Shown here one piece after another: positions 1-7,360 of a stretch of DNA of 64,000 nt (the first letter of the stretch is position 1; each line of letters starts with the position of its first letter). A program made the translations under genes and the position numbers. The stretch is from positions 1-64,000 of the forward strand of contig CALUZR010000006.1 of assembly GCA_944325335.1 (NCBI GenBank), given 5' to 3'. Under the pieces are notes generated by a model that was given only the letters and a program-made list of their open reading frames with translations, ran no database searches and had not been told where the DNA came from. This DNA is from an uncultured Parabacteroides sp. (GTDB lineage Bacteria; Bacteroidota; Bacteroidia; Bacteroidales; Tannerellaceae).

Positions 1-80
1 AGCGATTCATACCCCAACTCTCCGACAAGCTCTATTTCCTTGAGCCAGTCAAAATCGGCATACACATAAAGTTTCTTCAT
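1..80 (-). CDS. hipA: HipA-family toxin, N-terminal fragment
   Basis: Reading leftward from an ATG at 80, the frame gives MKKLYVYADFDWLKEIELVG and then runs off the window edge, so only about 26 residues are visible. This opening (lysine-rich start, VYADFDW, then ELVGELGYES) matches the beginning of short HipA-type toxins, serine/threonine kinases that cause growth arrest in type II toxin-antitoxin systems. The start lies three bases after the stop of the upstream XRE-type gene, the usual antitoxin-then-toxin order with translational coupling. The kinase motifs are outside the window, so activity cannot be judged. Confidence 0.7.
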   Translation of the reverse strand, partial: MKKLYVYADFDWLKEIELVGELGYES

Positions 81-83
81 CGC

Positions 84-410
84 CTATTCCTTTTTAGATG
101 CCCGTTCCCTTGTCTTCAGACTCAAATCCTGCAATGCTTTTCCCAACTTGTCTTCTTTGGCTAGCCACAGAATATCGTCATCTAATTGCAGGGCGTAAAG
201 CACCCGGAGATAAATGCCGATGGCAACCGTCGGGGCACCTTTCTCTATGCGCGACACGGTCAATGGAGAACAGGTTGCCCGTTCCGCCACCTGAGCCACG
301 CTCAGATTCCTGCGTAAGCGAGCCAACTTTATCTGCTCTCCTACCACCTGCATTTTCTGCTCCAACTTCCGGGGCAATTTTGTTCCCATTGTGTTTTTAG
401 ACATACTCAA
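84..410 (-). CDS. hipB: XRE-family HipB-like antitoxin
   Basis: A 108-residue protein whose residues about 22-80 form a lambda-repressor-like helix-turn-helix (GEQIKLARLRRNLSVAQVAE followed by TVSRIEKG), with a charged C-terminal tail. In HipBA modules such a protein neutralises the kinase toxin and represses the operon. It ends just before the hipA start at 80, so the two form one transcript. A TATCTTTG -7 box lies at 427-434 on the same strand, about 16 bases upstream of the ATG. Assignment rests on domain plus neighbour; a solitary XRE regulator is the alternative but the context argues against it. Confidence 0.75.
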   Translation of the reverse strand: MSMSKNTMGTKLPRKLEQKMQVVGEQIKLARLRRNLSVAQVAERATCSPLTVSRIEKGAPTVAIGIYLRVLYALQLDDDILWLAKEDKLGKALQDLSLKTRERASKKE

Positions 411-426
411 TATATCATATAATATG

Positions 427-434
427 CAAAGATA
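427..434 (-). promoter_or_regulatory. -7 promoter box for hipBA
   Basis: TATCTTTG on the minus strand, an exact match to the Bacteroidota TAnnTTTG -7 consensus, shortly upstream of the hipB start. No clear TTTG -33 box stands at the usual distance. Confidence 0.5.
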
Positions 435-524
435 ACGCTTTTTATTTATTTAATGATAGGTTACATCAAAAAAATGGTTTACTTCCGAGAATACTTGCTG
501 GCCAAAAGAAACACATCCATACAT

Positions 525-584
525 CCCCTTAGCTTGACTTTAAAGCCGCACATATATATGCGGATAATAAAGTTAAGTTAAGGG
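525..584. repeat. 60-bp imperfect palindrome
   Basis: The two arms read TCCCCTTAGCTTGACTTTA and, as the reverse complement of the right arm, TCCCTTAACTTAACTTTA. The centre is CCGCACATATATATGCGG. The arms match along nearly their whole length. It lies between divergently oriented hipB and the GIY-YIG gene, where a terminator is not expected, and there is no T-run. It could be an operator, a small mobile-element remnant or a cruciform site. Apart from the two promoters, nothing else is seen in 411-841. Confidence 0.6.
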
Positions 585-606
585 AATGAGAAAGAAGCGG
601 AAATAA

Positions 607-640
607 TTGGCGACATTATCACAAATAAACCTTATCTTTG
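607..640 (+). promoter_or_regulatory. Promoter for the GIY-YIG gene
   Basis: TTGG at 607-610, a 22-base spacer and TATCTTTG at 633-640. This would give a leader of about 195 bases before the ATG at 842. I see no riboswitch-like structure in that leader. Confidence 0.55.
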
Positions 641-841
641 CAAGCGAGAAACAGATGCGGCAATCGCCACAGATTTCCGCATCCTCCCCGAATTTCGAGC
701 AAACGAAAGTTAAATACGTTAAATATGAGCATTTTGACAAGTGAAGACATTTTGCAAATTTTTCCTCTACCGTTTAAAGCGTAACTCATTGTTTATCAAT
801 AGTAATAATATACTGCATCGGATTTTAAAGAAAAAATAATC

Positions 842-1672
842 ATGGGCAAAACAATAACAACATACTTGATAGACGGTGACCCCAAGGGCACGCAATACTC
901 TTTCATCAGCAACAAGATTTGCCAGATATTTGTCATTCCCCGTTCCAACTTGGAATATCTGAATGAGCAGGAGAAATTGCACAAGCCAGCATTCTACATC
1001 CTAATAGGTGAAGACGAAGCGACCAAACCGCAGGCTTACATCGGAGAAACAGAGAATTTCAAGGAACGTATAAAAGATCACGACTATAAGAAAACGTTCT
1101 GGCAAAAGGCTCTTGTTTTCGTATCCAAAGATGAGGATATGACCAAAGCCGATGTGCAATACTTGGAATATAGAGCTATTACAGACGCCAAGAAAGCAAA
1201 TACGTTTGTTCTTAACGAGAATAAACAAGTCCCCAAGGCTCCCAATCTTCCCGAACATCAACGGGATGCCATGGATGAGTTTTTCGAGGACATCAAGTTT
1301 CTTGCGTCCTTCATCGGATGCAATATTTTTGAATTCTTCCAGCCCAAAGAAGAGCACCTCTTCTATACTAAAGGACGAGGATGCGATGCCAAGGGCTTTT
1401 ATAATTCTTCTGGCTTTACCGTGTTAAAAGGCAGTACGATTGCCCATAATTGTACGCAGTCTTTTCAATGGAAAGAGAAGCGGGAAAAGATGCTGAAAGA
1501 ATATGCTACATTAGATAACGGCATCTGGATAATGCTATCTGATAAAACTTTCTCCAGCCCCAGTACTGCGGCCATGTTTTGCTTGGGAAGAGCTACTAAT
1601 GGATGGATAGAGTGGAAAGACAAAGAAGGAAACACCTTAGATTCTGTCTATAGGACACAACTGGAAGACTGA
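842..1672 (+). CDS. GIY-YIG nuclease-fold protein with DUF4357 domain
   Basis: A 276-residue protein. Residues about 48-115 carry the GIY-YIG signature (FYILIG, then QAYIGETENFKERIKDH), the fold of single-strand-nicking nucleases such as UvrC and some homing and restriction enzymes. The C-terminal third (GSTIAHNC, then FSSPSTAAMFCLGRATNGWI and EWKDKEGNTLD) matches DUF4357, which often follows GIY-YIG in such proteins. It has its own promoter and is followed 32 bases later by an esterase gene. The substrate is unknown; DNA repair, restriction or phage-defence roles are all possible. No neighbouring methyltransferase is present to suggest restriction-modification. Confidence 0.75.
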   Translation: MGKTITTYLIDGDPKGTQYSFISNKICQIFVIPRSNLEYLNEQEKLHKPAFYILIGEDEATKPQAYIGETENFKERIKDHDYKKTFWQKALVFVSKDEDMTKADVQYLEYRAITDAKKANTFVLNENKQVPKAPNLPEHQRDAMDEFFEDIKFLASFIGCNIFEFFQPKEEHLFYTKGRGCDAKGFYNSSGFTVLKGSTIAHNCTQSFQWKEKREKMLKEYATLDNGIWIMLSDKTFSSPSTAAMFCLGRATNGWIEWKDKEGNTLDSVYRTQLED

Positions 1673-1704
1673 AACGGACATTGAGAATCCATCACAAAAG
1701 AACA

Positions 1705-2352
1705 ATGACAAATACAAAAATCCTTTTTCTCCACGGCTTCTTCGCGTCAGGCAGTTGTGTGCCTGCCCAAGCATTAAAGCAAGCATTCGAGGGCGAAGTG
1801 GAAGTCCTTACGCCCGATTTGCCACTTCATCCTCGCGAAGCGTTGGCATTTATTACGGACCTTTGCGAATATGAACACCCTTGTGTGTTAGTAGGTAATA
1901 GCAACGGTTCATTCTTGGCGCAGATCGTAGCATCGCATTTGAAGTTGCCTGCCCTCTTGGGCAATCCCCATTTCGAGATGACCCGTTTCCTCTCCGAACG
2001 TATGGGTGCGCATACATATAAATCACCACGGGCGGACGGTCGGCAACATTTCGTAATAGACCAAGCGCTGGTAGACGAGTTTGCAGATGTACAAGCCCAC
2101 CAATGGGACGATTGCCGGCCAGAAATAAACGACCGTATCTGGGGATTGTTTGGCGAGAATGACACGTTGGCGCACTTCGAACCGCTCTTCCTCCAACACT
2201 ATACACGCGCTTATCATTTCCCGGGTGCCCATACGCCTACGGCCGAAGAGGTGCGAACATATTACGTGCCATTGGTAGAAAAGCTCAAAGAAACTTCCAC
2301 ATACCTTGCAAAAACTTCTTTTCCCCCGAGAAAAAGTCTATCTTTAGGCTAA
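1705..2352 (+). CDS. YqiA/UPF0227-like alpha/beta-hydrolase esterase
   Basis: A 215-residue predicted esterase. It opens with ILFLHGFFASG (oxyanion-hole HG), has the nucleophile elbow GNSNGS with Ser66, and a plausible acid and base at Asp153 (GENDTLAHF) and His176 (FPGAHTPT), an alpha/beta-hydrolase triad. Length and motifs fit the YqiA family of small cytoplasmic esterases acting on short acyl esters. The ATG at 1705 was preferred over an in-frame TTG at 1681 because residue 1 then sits next to the first beta strand. The last ten residues (FPPRKSLSLG) and the stop codon are supplied by the 118-bp palindromic element at 2321-2438, so the native 3' end may have been replaced. Confidence 0.75.
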   Translation: MTNTKILFLHGFFASGSCVPAQALKQAFEGEVEVLTPDLPLHPREALAFITDLCEYEHPCVLVGNSNGSFLAQIVASHLKLPALLGNPHFEMTRFLSERMGAHTYKSPRADGRQHFVIDQALVDEFADVQAHQWDDCRPEINDRIWGLFGENDTLAHFEPLFLQHYTRAYHFPGAHTPTAEEVRTYYVPLVEKLKETSTYLAKTSFPPRKSLSLG

Positions 2353-2438
2353 AGATATATATCTGCAGCTTAAAGATACGTATCTGCAACCTAAAGATAT
2401 GTATCTTTAGCCTAAAGATAGAGATTTTCTAACGGACA
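2321..2438. repeat. 118-bp palindromic element, copy 1
   Basis: First of four copies of the same dispersed element. The core starts TCTATCTTTAGGCT and ends with its inverse. In between, 10-bp palindromes of the form GATAnnTATC (GATATATATC, GATACGTATC, GATATGTATC) recur every 21 bases, separated by 11-bp spacers such as TTTAGGCTAAA. The outer arms pair to make one long interrupted hairpin. This copy overlaps the 3' end of the upstream esterase gene. Confidence 0.8.
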
Positions 2439-2571
2439 AAGCAAGTTTATGTCCGGATTATCGGAAGAATATCCAGAAGCCATTTCATTTATGTATAGGA
2501 TGATTTTAATGTATAAAGGGAGGAAAAAGAGCAAGGTCGGCTTGATTCGTAGACTTTTACAAGGCGAAAGG

Positions 2572-2925
2572 CTAAAGCCGGAATACGCATAACTCGGCCT
2601 GGCGACCGTTGTTACGAAGCACGTAAAATAGGGGTCTTGGCTTCTGCACCTGTGGTTTGGGTAAAATATATATATTAGGAATTAGTGTCGCCTGGGCAGG
2701 AAGGAAATCGTAGGCCGGGAAATGCGCCGGGCGGGTACGCGTATAGTCATCGTCGGGTTCTATCTCTTCGTTCGTTTCCGAAGGAATAGAATAGCAGACG
2801 CCCGCCTGGATTTGGGAAAGGGTATCGTCGGCCGTCAGTATATCCGTCTGTACCAACAGGATGGTAACTACATACAACAACCTGTAGATGGCCAACTTCC
2901 AATTATTCCACTTACGTTTATTCAT
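2572..2925 (-). CDS. Small single-span membrane protein, unknown function
   Basis: A 117-residue open frame with a basic start (MNKRKWNNWK), one hydrophobic segment at about residues 11-30 (LAIYRLLYVVTILLV) and a proline-rich remainder ending NNGRQAELCVFRL. I do not recognise the family. Support for it being real: an exact -7 box (TACCTTTG, 2949-2956) about 25 bases upstream and an AAGGAAC ribosome-site-like stretch before the ATG. The open frame extends further upstream, but that would place the start before the promoter. It would be an inner-membrane or secreted protein. Confidence 0.5.
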   Translation of the reverse strand: MNKRKWNNWKLAIYRLLYVVTILLVQTDILTADDTLSQIQAGVCYSIPSETNEEIEPDDDYTRTRPAHFPAYDFLPAQATLIPNIYILPKPQVQKPRPLFYVLRNNGRQAELCVFRL

Positions 2926-2948
2926 CTTGAGTTCCTTAACAACGGGCA

Positions 2949-2956
2949 CAAAGGTA
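2949..2956 (-). promoter_or_regulatory. -7 promoter box for the small membrane protein
   Basis: TACCTTTG on the minus strand, with a TTG about 18 bases further upstream serving as a weak -33 box. Confidence 0.45.
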
Positions 2957-3051
2957 GCAAAATATGCCAAGAAACAAGCAGAAGGTGGGGAATAATTCGT
3001 TAAAAGAAGCCACAAAACGTTGCATGTGTCGTTTTCTTCCTCCAAAATGAC

Positions 3052-3059
3052 TATGTTTG
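3052..3059 (+). promoter_or_regulatory. -7 promoter box for lipB
   Basis: TATGTTTG 34 bases ahead of the lipB ATG. No convincing -33 box is visible. Confidence 0.4.
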
Positions 3060-3092
3060 CACCGGTTTCATAAAAAGAAAGGGAAAGAGAGT

Positions 3093-3755
3093 ATGTTTAC
3101 ATACGAAGACTTAGAGAAAATCGACTATGCCGACGCGCTCCGCATCCAAACAGAGGCGTTCGACGCATTGCTGGAAGCCAAGGCTGCTGGCAAGACGGGA
3201 GAGAATCGTTTGTTCTTTTGCGAACATCTCCCCGTATTGACCATCGGAAAAAGCGGGAAGGAAGCGAACCTCCTTATTCCGGAAGAGCGATTGAAGCAAC
3301 AAGGCATCTCCTATTACCATATCAACCGCGGAGGGGACATTACATACCATGGTCCAGGGCAAATTACAGGCTATCCCGTATTCGACTTGGATACTTTCCA
3401 TCTGGGCTTAAAGCAATACATCTATCAGTTGGAAGAGGTAATAATCCAGTTTCTTGCCCACTATGGCATCCAAGGCGAACGATTGGAAGGGGCGACAGGC
3501 GTCTGGATAGAACCGCACACGAAAGGAAAGGCACGCAAGATATGTGCCATCGGAGTCCGAAGTAGCCGGTTCGTGACGATGCACGGTTTTGCCCTGAACA
3601 TCAATACCGACTTGGATTATTTCCGGTTGATCAATCCGTGCGGATTTACCGATAAGGAAGTAACATCCTTAGCCCGAGAACTGGGCGAACCTCAAGATTT
3701 TCACTCGGCAAAAACGCTATTGAGAGAGGAATTTGAGAAGCGATTCGGCGGGTAA
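3093..3755 (+). CDS. lipB: Octanoyl-ACP:protein octanoyltransferase
   Basis: A 220-residue LipB. It moves octanoyl groups from acyl carrier protein to lipoyl domains of 2-oxoacid dehydrogenases and the glycine-cleavage H protein; LipA then adds sulfur. Diagnostic motifs are RGGDITYHGPGQITGYPVFD, the KICAIGVRSSRFVTMHGFALN segment region and the C-terminal NPCGFTDKEVTSL, which contains the catalytic cysteine and an essential lysine. The ATG at 3093 has a purine-rich site (AAAGGGAAAGAGAG) directly upstream and was preferred over a TTG at 3057 that overlaps the -7 box. No lipA is adjacent. Confidence 0.93.
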   Translation: MFTYEDLEKIDYADALRIQTEAFDALLEAKAAGKTGENRLFFCEHLPVLTIGKSGKEANLLIPEERLKQQGISYYHINRGGDITYHGPGQITGYPVFDLDTFHLGLKQYIYQLEEVIIQFLAHYGIQGERLEGATGVWIEPHTKGKARKICAIGVRSSRFVTMHGFALNINTDLDYFRLINPCGFTDKEVTSLARELGEPQDFHSAKTLLREEFEKRFGG

Positions 3756-3839
3756 AGGAAGGGAATAAGATCGTTGTTCTTAAATTCCCTAATGATATTC
3801 CAAAAGGTACACCCATTTTTAGGTGTTCTATGTTTTGTA

Positions 3840-3847
3840 TATTTTTG
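3840..3847 (+). promoter_or_regulatory. -7 promoter box almost abutting a start codon
   Basis: TATTTTTG ends eight bases before the ATG at 3856. Transcription would begin at or within a few bases of the start codon, implying a leaderless or near-leaderless message. Confidence 0.4.
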
Positions 3848-3855
3848 CGTCCGTT

Positions 3856-4998
3856 ATGGATAAAATTCAAGTAAAGAAAGTAGAAACGAAGCGTGAGATG
3901 AACGATTTCGTACGGCTTGCCGAAGAGCTGTACGCCGGATGTCCGTACTATGTTCCAGACTTGGAAATGGATGTCCGCGAGACATTTGACCCACGTAAAA
4001 ACGCAGGACTTGAATTCTCAGACATCCAACCCTTCATTGCGTACAATGCTGACGGGAAAGCCGTAGGACGTATTGCGGGGATTATCAACCACCGGGCCAA
4101 CGAAAAGTGGAAGACGAAGAACGTCCGCTTTGGCTTTATCGAGTTCATCGACGACCCGGACGTATCCGCGGCTTTGCTTAATGCCGTCGAAACATGGGGA
4201 AAAGAACGAGGTATGGAGCATATACAAGGTCCCATGGGCATCTTCGATTTCGATAAAGAAGGCATGTTGGTAGAGGATTTCGACCAACTGGGTTCGATGA
4301 TTACCATCTATAACCCGCCCTATTATCCGAAGCACTTGGAGGCGTTGGGTTACGAGAAAGAGGTCGATTGGGTGCAAATACGCATCGATGTCCCGAAAGA
4401 AATACCTGCCAAATATGCCCGCGTAGCCAAGTTGTCGAAGGAAATGTTCGGCCTGCACGTCCGGAAATTGACAAAAGCAGACATTGCCCAAGGTTATGGC
4501 CGGAAGGTGTTCGAACTATTGAATCAAGCCTACGCGCCGCTTTTCGGTTACACAGAGCTTTCGGATAGGCAAATCGACGATTATGTAAAGCGTTATATTC
4601 CGTTGATGGATTTGGAATTAGTGCCGGTTATCGAGAATGAAGCAGGCGAATTGGTAGGCGTGGCCATTACGATGACGAGCCTTTCCCAAGCTTTGCGGAA
4701 GTCGAAAGGAAGGTTGTTTCCCTTCGGATGGTTTCATTTGGTTCGGGCATTGAAATGGAAACGCGATGAGAAAGCCGAGCTATTCCTGATTGCCGTCCGC
4801 CCCGATTACCAAGGATTGGGTGTGAACGCGTTAGTATTCGACGACCTGATTCCGATTTACAATGCGCACCATATCCGTTGGGCAGAAACAGGTCCGCAAT
4901 TGGAAAGCAACGTGAAGGAGTTAAGCCAATGGAAACCATTGAATCCCTCGTTCACGAAGCGGCGTAGATGTTATACAAAACGAATAAACGAAATATAG
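3856..4998 (+). CDS. GNAT-fold N-acyltransferase-like protein
   Basis: A 380-residue protein. The C-terminal half looks like a GNAT acetyltransferase fold: the segment ELFLIAVRPDYQGLGVNALV resembles the acetyl-CoA pyrophosphate loop, and a conserved-looking tail runs WAETGPQLESN to QWKPLNPSFTKRRRCYTKR. The N-terminal half (NDFVRLAEELYAGCPYYVPD and GPMGIFDFDKEGML) is typical of a widespread uncharacterised two-lobed family sometimes misannotated as GTP cyclohydrolase. The acceptor is unknown. It sits 50 bases upstream of the ketosynthase gene on the same strand, so it could modify a product of that cluster, though it may be unrelated. The start at 3856 is favoured over 3823, which precedes the -7 box. 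Confidence 0.65.
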   Translation: MDKIQVKKVETKREMNDFVRLAEELYAGCPYYVPDLEMDVRETFDPRKNAGLEFSDIQPFIAYNADGKAVGRIAGIINHRANEKWKTKNVRFGFIEFIDDPDVSAALLNAVETWGKERGMEHIQGPMGIFDFDKEGMLVEDFDQLGSMITIYNPPYYPKHLEALGYEKEVDWVQIRIDVPKEIPAKYARVAKLSKEMFGLHVRKLTKADIAQGYGRKVFELLNQAYAPLFGYTELSDRQIDDYVKRYIPLMDLELVPVIENEAGELVGVAITMTSLSQALRKSKGRLFPFGWFHLVRALKWKRDEKAELFLIAVRPDYQGLGVNALVFDDLIPIYNAHHIRWAETGPQLESNVKELSQWKPLNPSFTKRRRCYTKRINEI

Positions 4999-5048
4999 GC
5001 GTATTTCTTTGCAAATACAACTATATTCAGATTTAAATAGAACGATAT

Positions 5049-6281
5049 ATGGAAAAGAAAGTAGTTATAACTGGAATGGGCATCTGGTCGTGCATCGGAC
5101 AAACACTGGACGATGTGCGCGATGCCTTATATACAGGGAAGAGCGGAATCATCTTTAGCCAAGAACGCAAGGATTTGGGATTCCGTTCGGCATTATGCGC
5201 TCATCTGGAGCAACCCGATTTAAAACCGTTCGTATCCCGTAGCCTCCGGCAATTTATGCCCGAAGAGGCGCAATATGCGTATATGGCCACAAAGCAAGCC
5301 TTGGAGAATGCCAACTTGGATCAGGATTATCTCGACGCGCACGAAGTAGGGATTATCTATGGAAACGACTCAGTAGCAGAAGCAACCATGCATGCATTAG
5401 ATAAGTTCCGCGAGTTTAAAGATACATCGGCTTGCGGAAGCGGGGCGATATTCCAATCGATGAACTCGACGGTTACGATGAACCTGGCGTGTGCATTTAA
5501 GTTGAGAGGAATCAACCTGACGGCATCAGGGGCATGTGCATCCGGTTCCCATGCGGTAGGATTAGCTTCTTTGTTAATCCGAAATGGTTTGCAAGATTGC
5601 GTGATTTGCGGAGGAGCCCAAGAAGCGAACCTCTATAGCGTAGCTTCGTTCGATGGCATTAACGCATTCTCTTTGCGGGAAAACGAACCGACCAAAGCGA
5701 GCCGCCCATTCGATCGGGACCGCGATGGATTAGTTCCCGGTGGAGGTGCCGCCACCTTGATATTAGAAAGTTACGAACATGCCGTGAAGCGGGGTGCCCC
5801 CATCTTAGCAGAAGTGGTAAGTTGGGGATTTTCGGGTAATGGAGCACATATATCCACTCCAAACGTAGCCGGTCCAGCCCGCTCTTTAGAGCTATGCTTA
5901 AAGAATGGCAATATCTTGCCTAAAGAAATAGGTTATGTAAATGCACATGCTACTTCTACGCATGCAGGAGATGGAAAAGAGGCATTGGCCATCGCCCAAA
6001 TCTTTGGAGACTATAAGGTTCCTGTTACTTCTACGAAAGGACAAACAGGACACGAAATGTGGATGGCCGGAGCAAGTGAACTAATCTATTCTGTGCTGAT
6101 GATGAAAAATGACTTCATCGCCGGAAACTTGAACTTCGAGAATCCAGACGAAGAGACGGCTTGCATCAACATCGTCCCGGAAACACGCGAAGTTCATTTC
6201 GATATGTTCCTCTCTAATTCGTTCGGATTTGGAGGTACCAACTCGACTATTATTGTACGAAATATAGATTCTAATCATTAA
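5049..6281 (+). CDS. FabB-like beta-ketoacyl-ACP synthase
   Basis: A 410-residue condensing enzyme with a complete Cys-His-His active site: Cys163 in SGACASG, His300 in VNAHATSTHAGD, and Lys330/His335 in STKGQTGHEMWMAG. The positions almost coincide with E. coli FabB (Cys163, His298, Lys328, His333), and AGASELIYSVLMMKNDFIAG resembles the KAS I sequence. It would extend an acyl chain on the carrier protein encoded next door by decarboxylating malonyl-ACP. It starts the packed cluster running to 12604. No chain-length-factor partner or second ketosynthase is present, unlike typical aryl-polyene loci. A weak -7-like TTTCTTTG lies at about 5007-5014. Confidence 0.85.
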   Translation: MEKKVVITGMGIWSCIGQTLDDVRDALYTGKSGIIFSQERKDLGFRSALCAHLEQPDLKPFVSRSLRQFMPEEAQYAYMATKQALENANLDQDYLDAHEVGIIYGNDSVAEATMHALDKFREFKDTSACGSGAIFQSMNSTVTMNLACAFKLRGINLTASGACASGSHAVGLASLLIRNGLQDCVICGGAQEANLYSVASFDGINAFSLRENEPTKASRPFDRDRDGLVPGGGAATLILESYEHAVKRGAPILAEVVSWGFSGNGAHISTPNVAGPARSLELCLKNGNILPKEIGYVNAHATSTHAGDGKEALAIAQIFGDYKVPVTSTKGQTGHEMWMAGASELIYSVLMMKNDFIAGNLNFENPDEETACINIVPETREVHFDMFLSNSFGFGGTNSTIIVRNIDSNH

Positions 6282-6302
6282 AATTCAAAATAAATAGATA
6301 CA

Positions 6303-6548
6303 ATGACACGTGAAGATATTATTAAAACGGTAAATTCGGCATTGGCTGAAGAATTTGAAGTAGAAGAAAATGCGCTTGATCCGGAAGCGAACATCAAAGA
6401 AACGCTTTCGCTTGATAGCCTCAGCTTGGTGGACTTGGTAGCGCTTATCCAGCAAACTTACAAAGTAAAGATTCCGGTATCCGACTTGCCCAGCATCCAG
6501 ACGTTCAACAATCTCTACGATTATATCGAAGCACACTTGCCGAAATGA
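6303..6548 (+). CDS. Acyl carrier protein
   Basis: An 81-residue acidic carrier protein. The phosphopantetheine attachment serine is Ser39 in the LSLDSLSLVDLV motif, followed by the usual helix III and LPSIQTFNNLYDYI. It lies 21 bases after the ketosynthase, and its stop overlaps the start of the following dehydratase (ATGA), so it is translationally coupled. A dedicated ACP inside the cluster suggests the pathway keeps its intermediates apart from housekeeping fatty-acid synthesis. Confidence 0.9.
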   Translation: MTREDIIKTVNSALAEEFEVEENALDPEANIKETLSLDSLSLVDLVALIQQTYKVKIPVSDLPSIQTFNNLYDYIEAHLPK

Positions 6549-6958
6549 GGAAAGTTGATATCACGCGGCTCATACCTCAACGGGCGCCTATCCTGATGGT
6601 AGACGAACTGGTTCGTGTCGATGGGGACGAGGCTGAGACTTCCTTCGAAGTTAAAGCCGACAATTATTTCATCGAGCAAGGGTCCTTAGCGGAAGTGGGA
6701 CTGATAGAGCATATCGCGCAATCAGCCTCTGCTCTGGCCGGATATAAGGCGATAACCGCAGGAGCCACCGAACCGCCCGTGGGGCTTATCGGGGAAGTTA
6801 AGCGTTTCCATTGTTATCGGTGCCCACGCGTCGGTGAGACGTTGCGGACGACGATCCGGATGGGTGCGGAAGTGGCTGGCGTCACCTTGCTTTCGGGCGA
6901 GACGCGTGTACAGGAGGAGGTCGTCGCGGATACGCAGATGAAGATATTCGTTCCTTAA
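6545..6958 (+). CDS. Hot-dog fold dehydratase-like protein (ApeP-type)
   Basis: A 137-residue single hot-dog domain. IPQRAPILMVDEL near the start and LIEHIAQSASALAGYKA in the central helix resemble FabA/FabZ-family and ApeP-type proteins of aryl-polyene clusters. The classic HFPGNP histidine motif is absent (the equivalent region reads FIEQGSLAEVG), so catalysis must differ from FabZ or depend on the neighbouring dehydratase. Its ATG overlaps the ACP stop. From about here the DNA is visibly richer in G and C than the ketosynthase/ACP genes. Confidence 0.72.
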   Translation: MRKVDITRLIPQRAPILMVDELVRVDGDEAETSFEVKADNYFIEQGSLAEVGLIEHIAQSASALAGYKAITAGATEPPVGLIGEVKRFHCYRCPRVGETLRTTIRMGAEVAGVTLLSGETRVQEEVVADTQMKIFVP

Positions 6959-6985
6959 TAGAATCCCAGACAAAGATCGATAGGC

Positions 6986-7360
6986 ATGTTACTTGAAAAC
7001 AGATATTATCAACTGGTATCTCAGGAGATAGCGGGTGAGAGAGGCGCATTTCACGTCCGCTTGCTACCGGAGTGCGCAATTTATCAAGGGCATTTCCCGG
7101 GGAATCCAATCTGTCCCGGCGTTTGCCAGATCGAGATGATCAAAGAGTGCGCTACGCTTCTTACGGGCAGGGACTTGCGGATCCGCTCGGTGGCCCAATG
7201 CCGTCTGACGGCGTTAGCCTCCCCTACGGTCTGTCCGGAACTTGAAGTCGAAGTCCTGGCTTCGTCTGTAGAGAATGGTTTCCTCGTGCGGGCGACGGTC
7301 TCGGACGCTAAGCAGAAGTATGTGGATTTTAAAGGAGAGATGATCTGTCGGGAAGCATGA
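6986..7360 (+). CDS. FabZ-like 3-hydroxyacyl-ACP dehydratase
   Basis: A 124-residue hot-dog protein with the full FabZ active-site signature GHFPGNPICPGVCQIEMIKE: His36 is the expected catalytic base and Glu50 its partner on the central helix. It would dehydrate 3-hydroxyacyl-ACP to the trans-2-enoyl form. Together with the preceding hot-dog protein it gives two dehydratase-like subunits, as in aryl-polyene loci. The stop overlaps the next start (ATGA), showing a coupled operon. Confidence 0.8.
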   Translation: MLLENRYYQLVSQEIAGERGAFHVRLLPECAIYQGHFPGNPICPGVCQIEMIKECATLLTGRDLRIRSVAQCRLTALASPTVCPELEVEVLASSVENGFLVRATVSDAKQKYVDFKGEMICREA

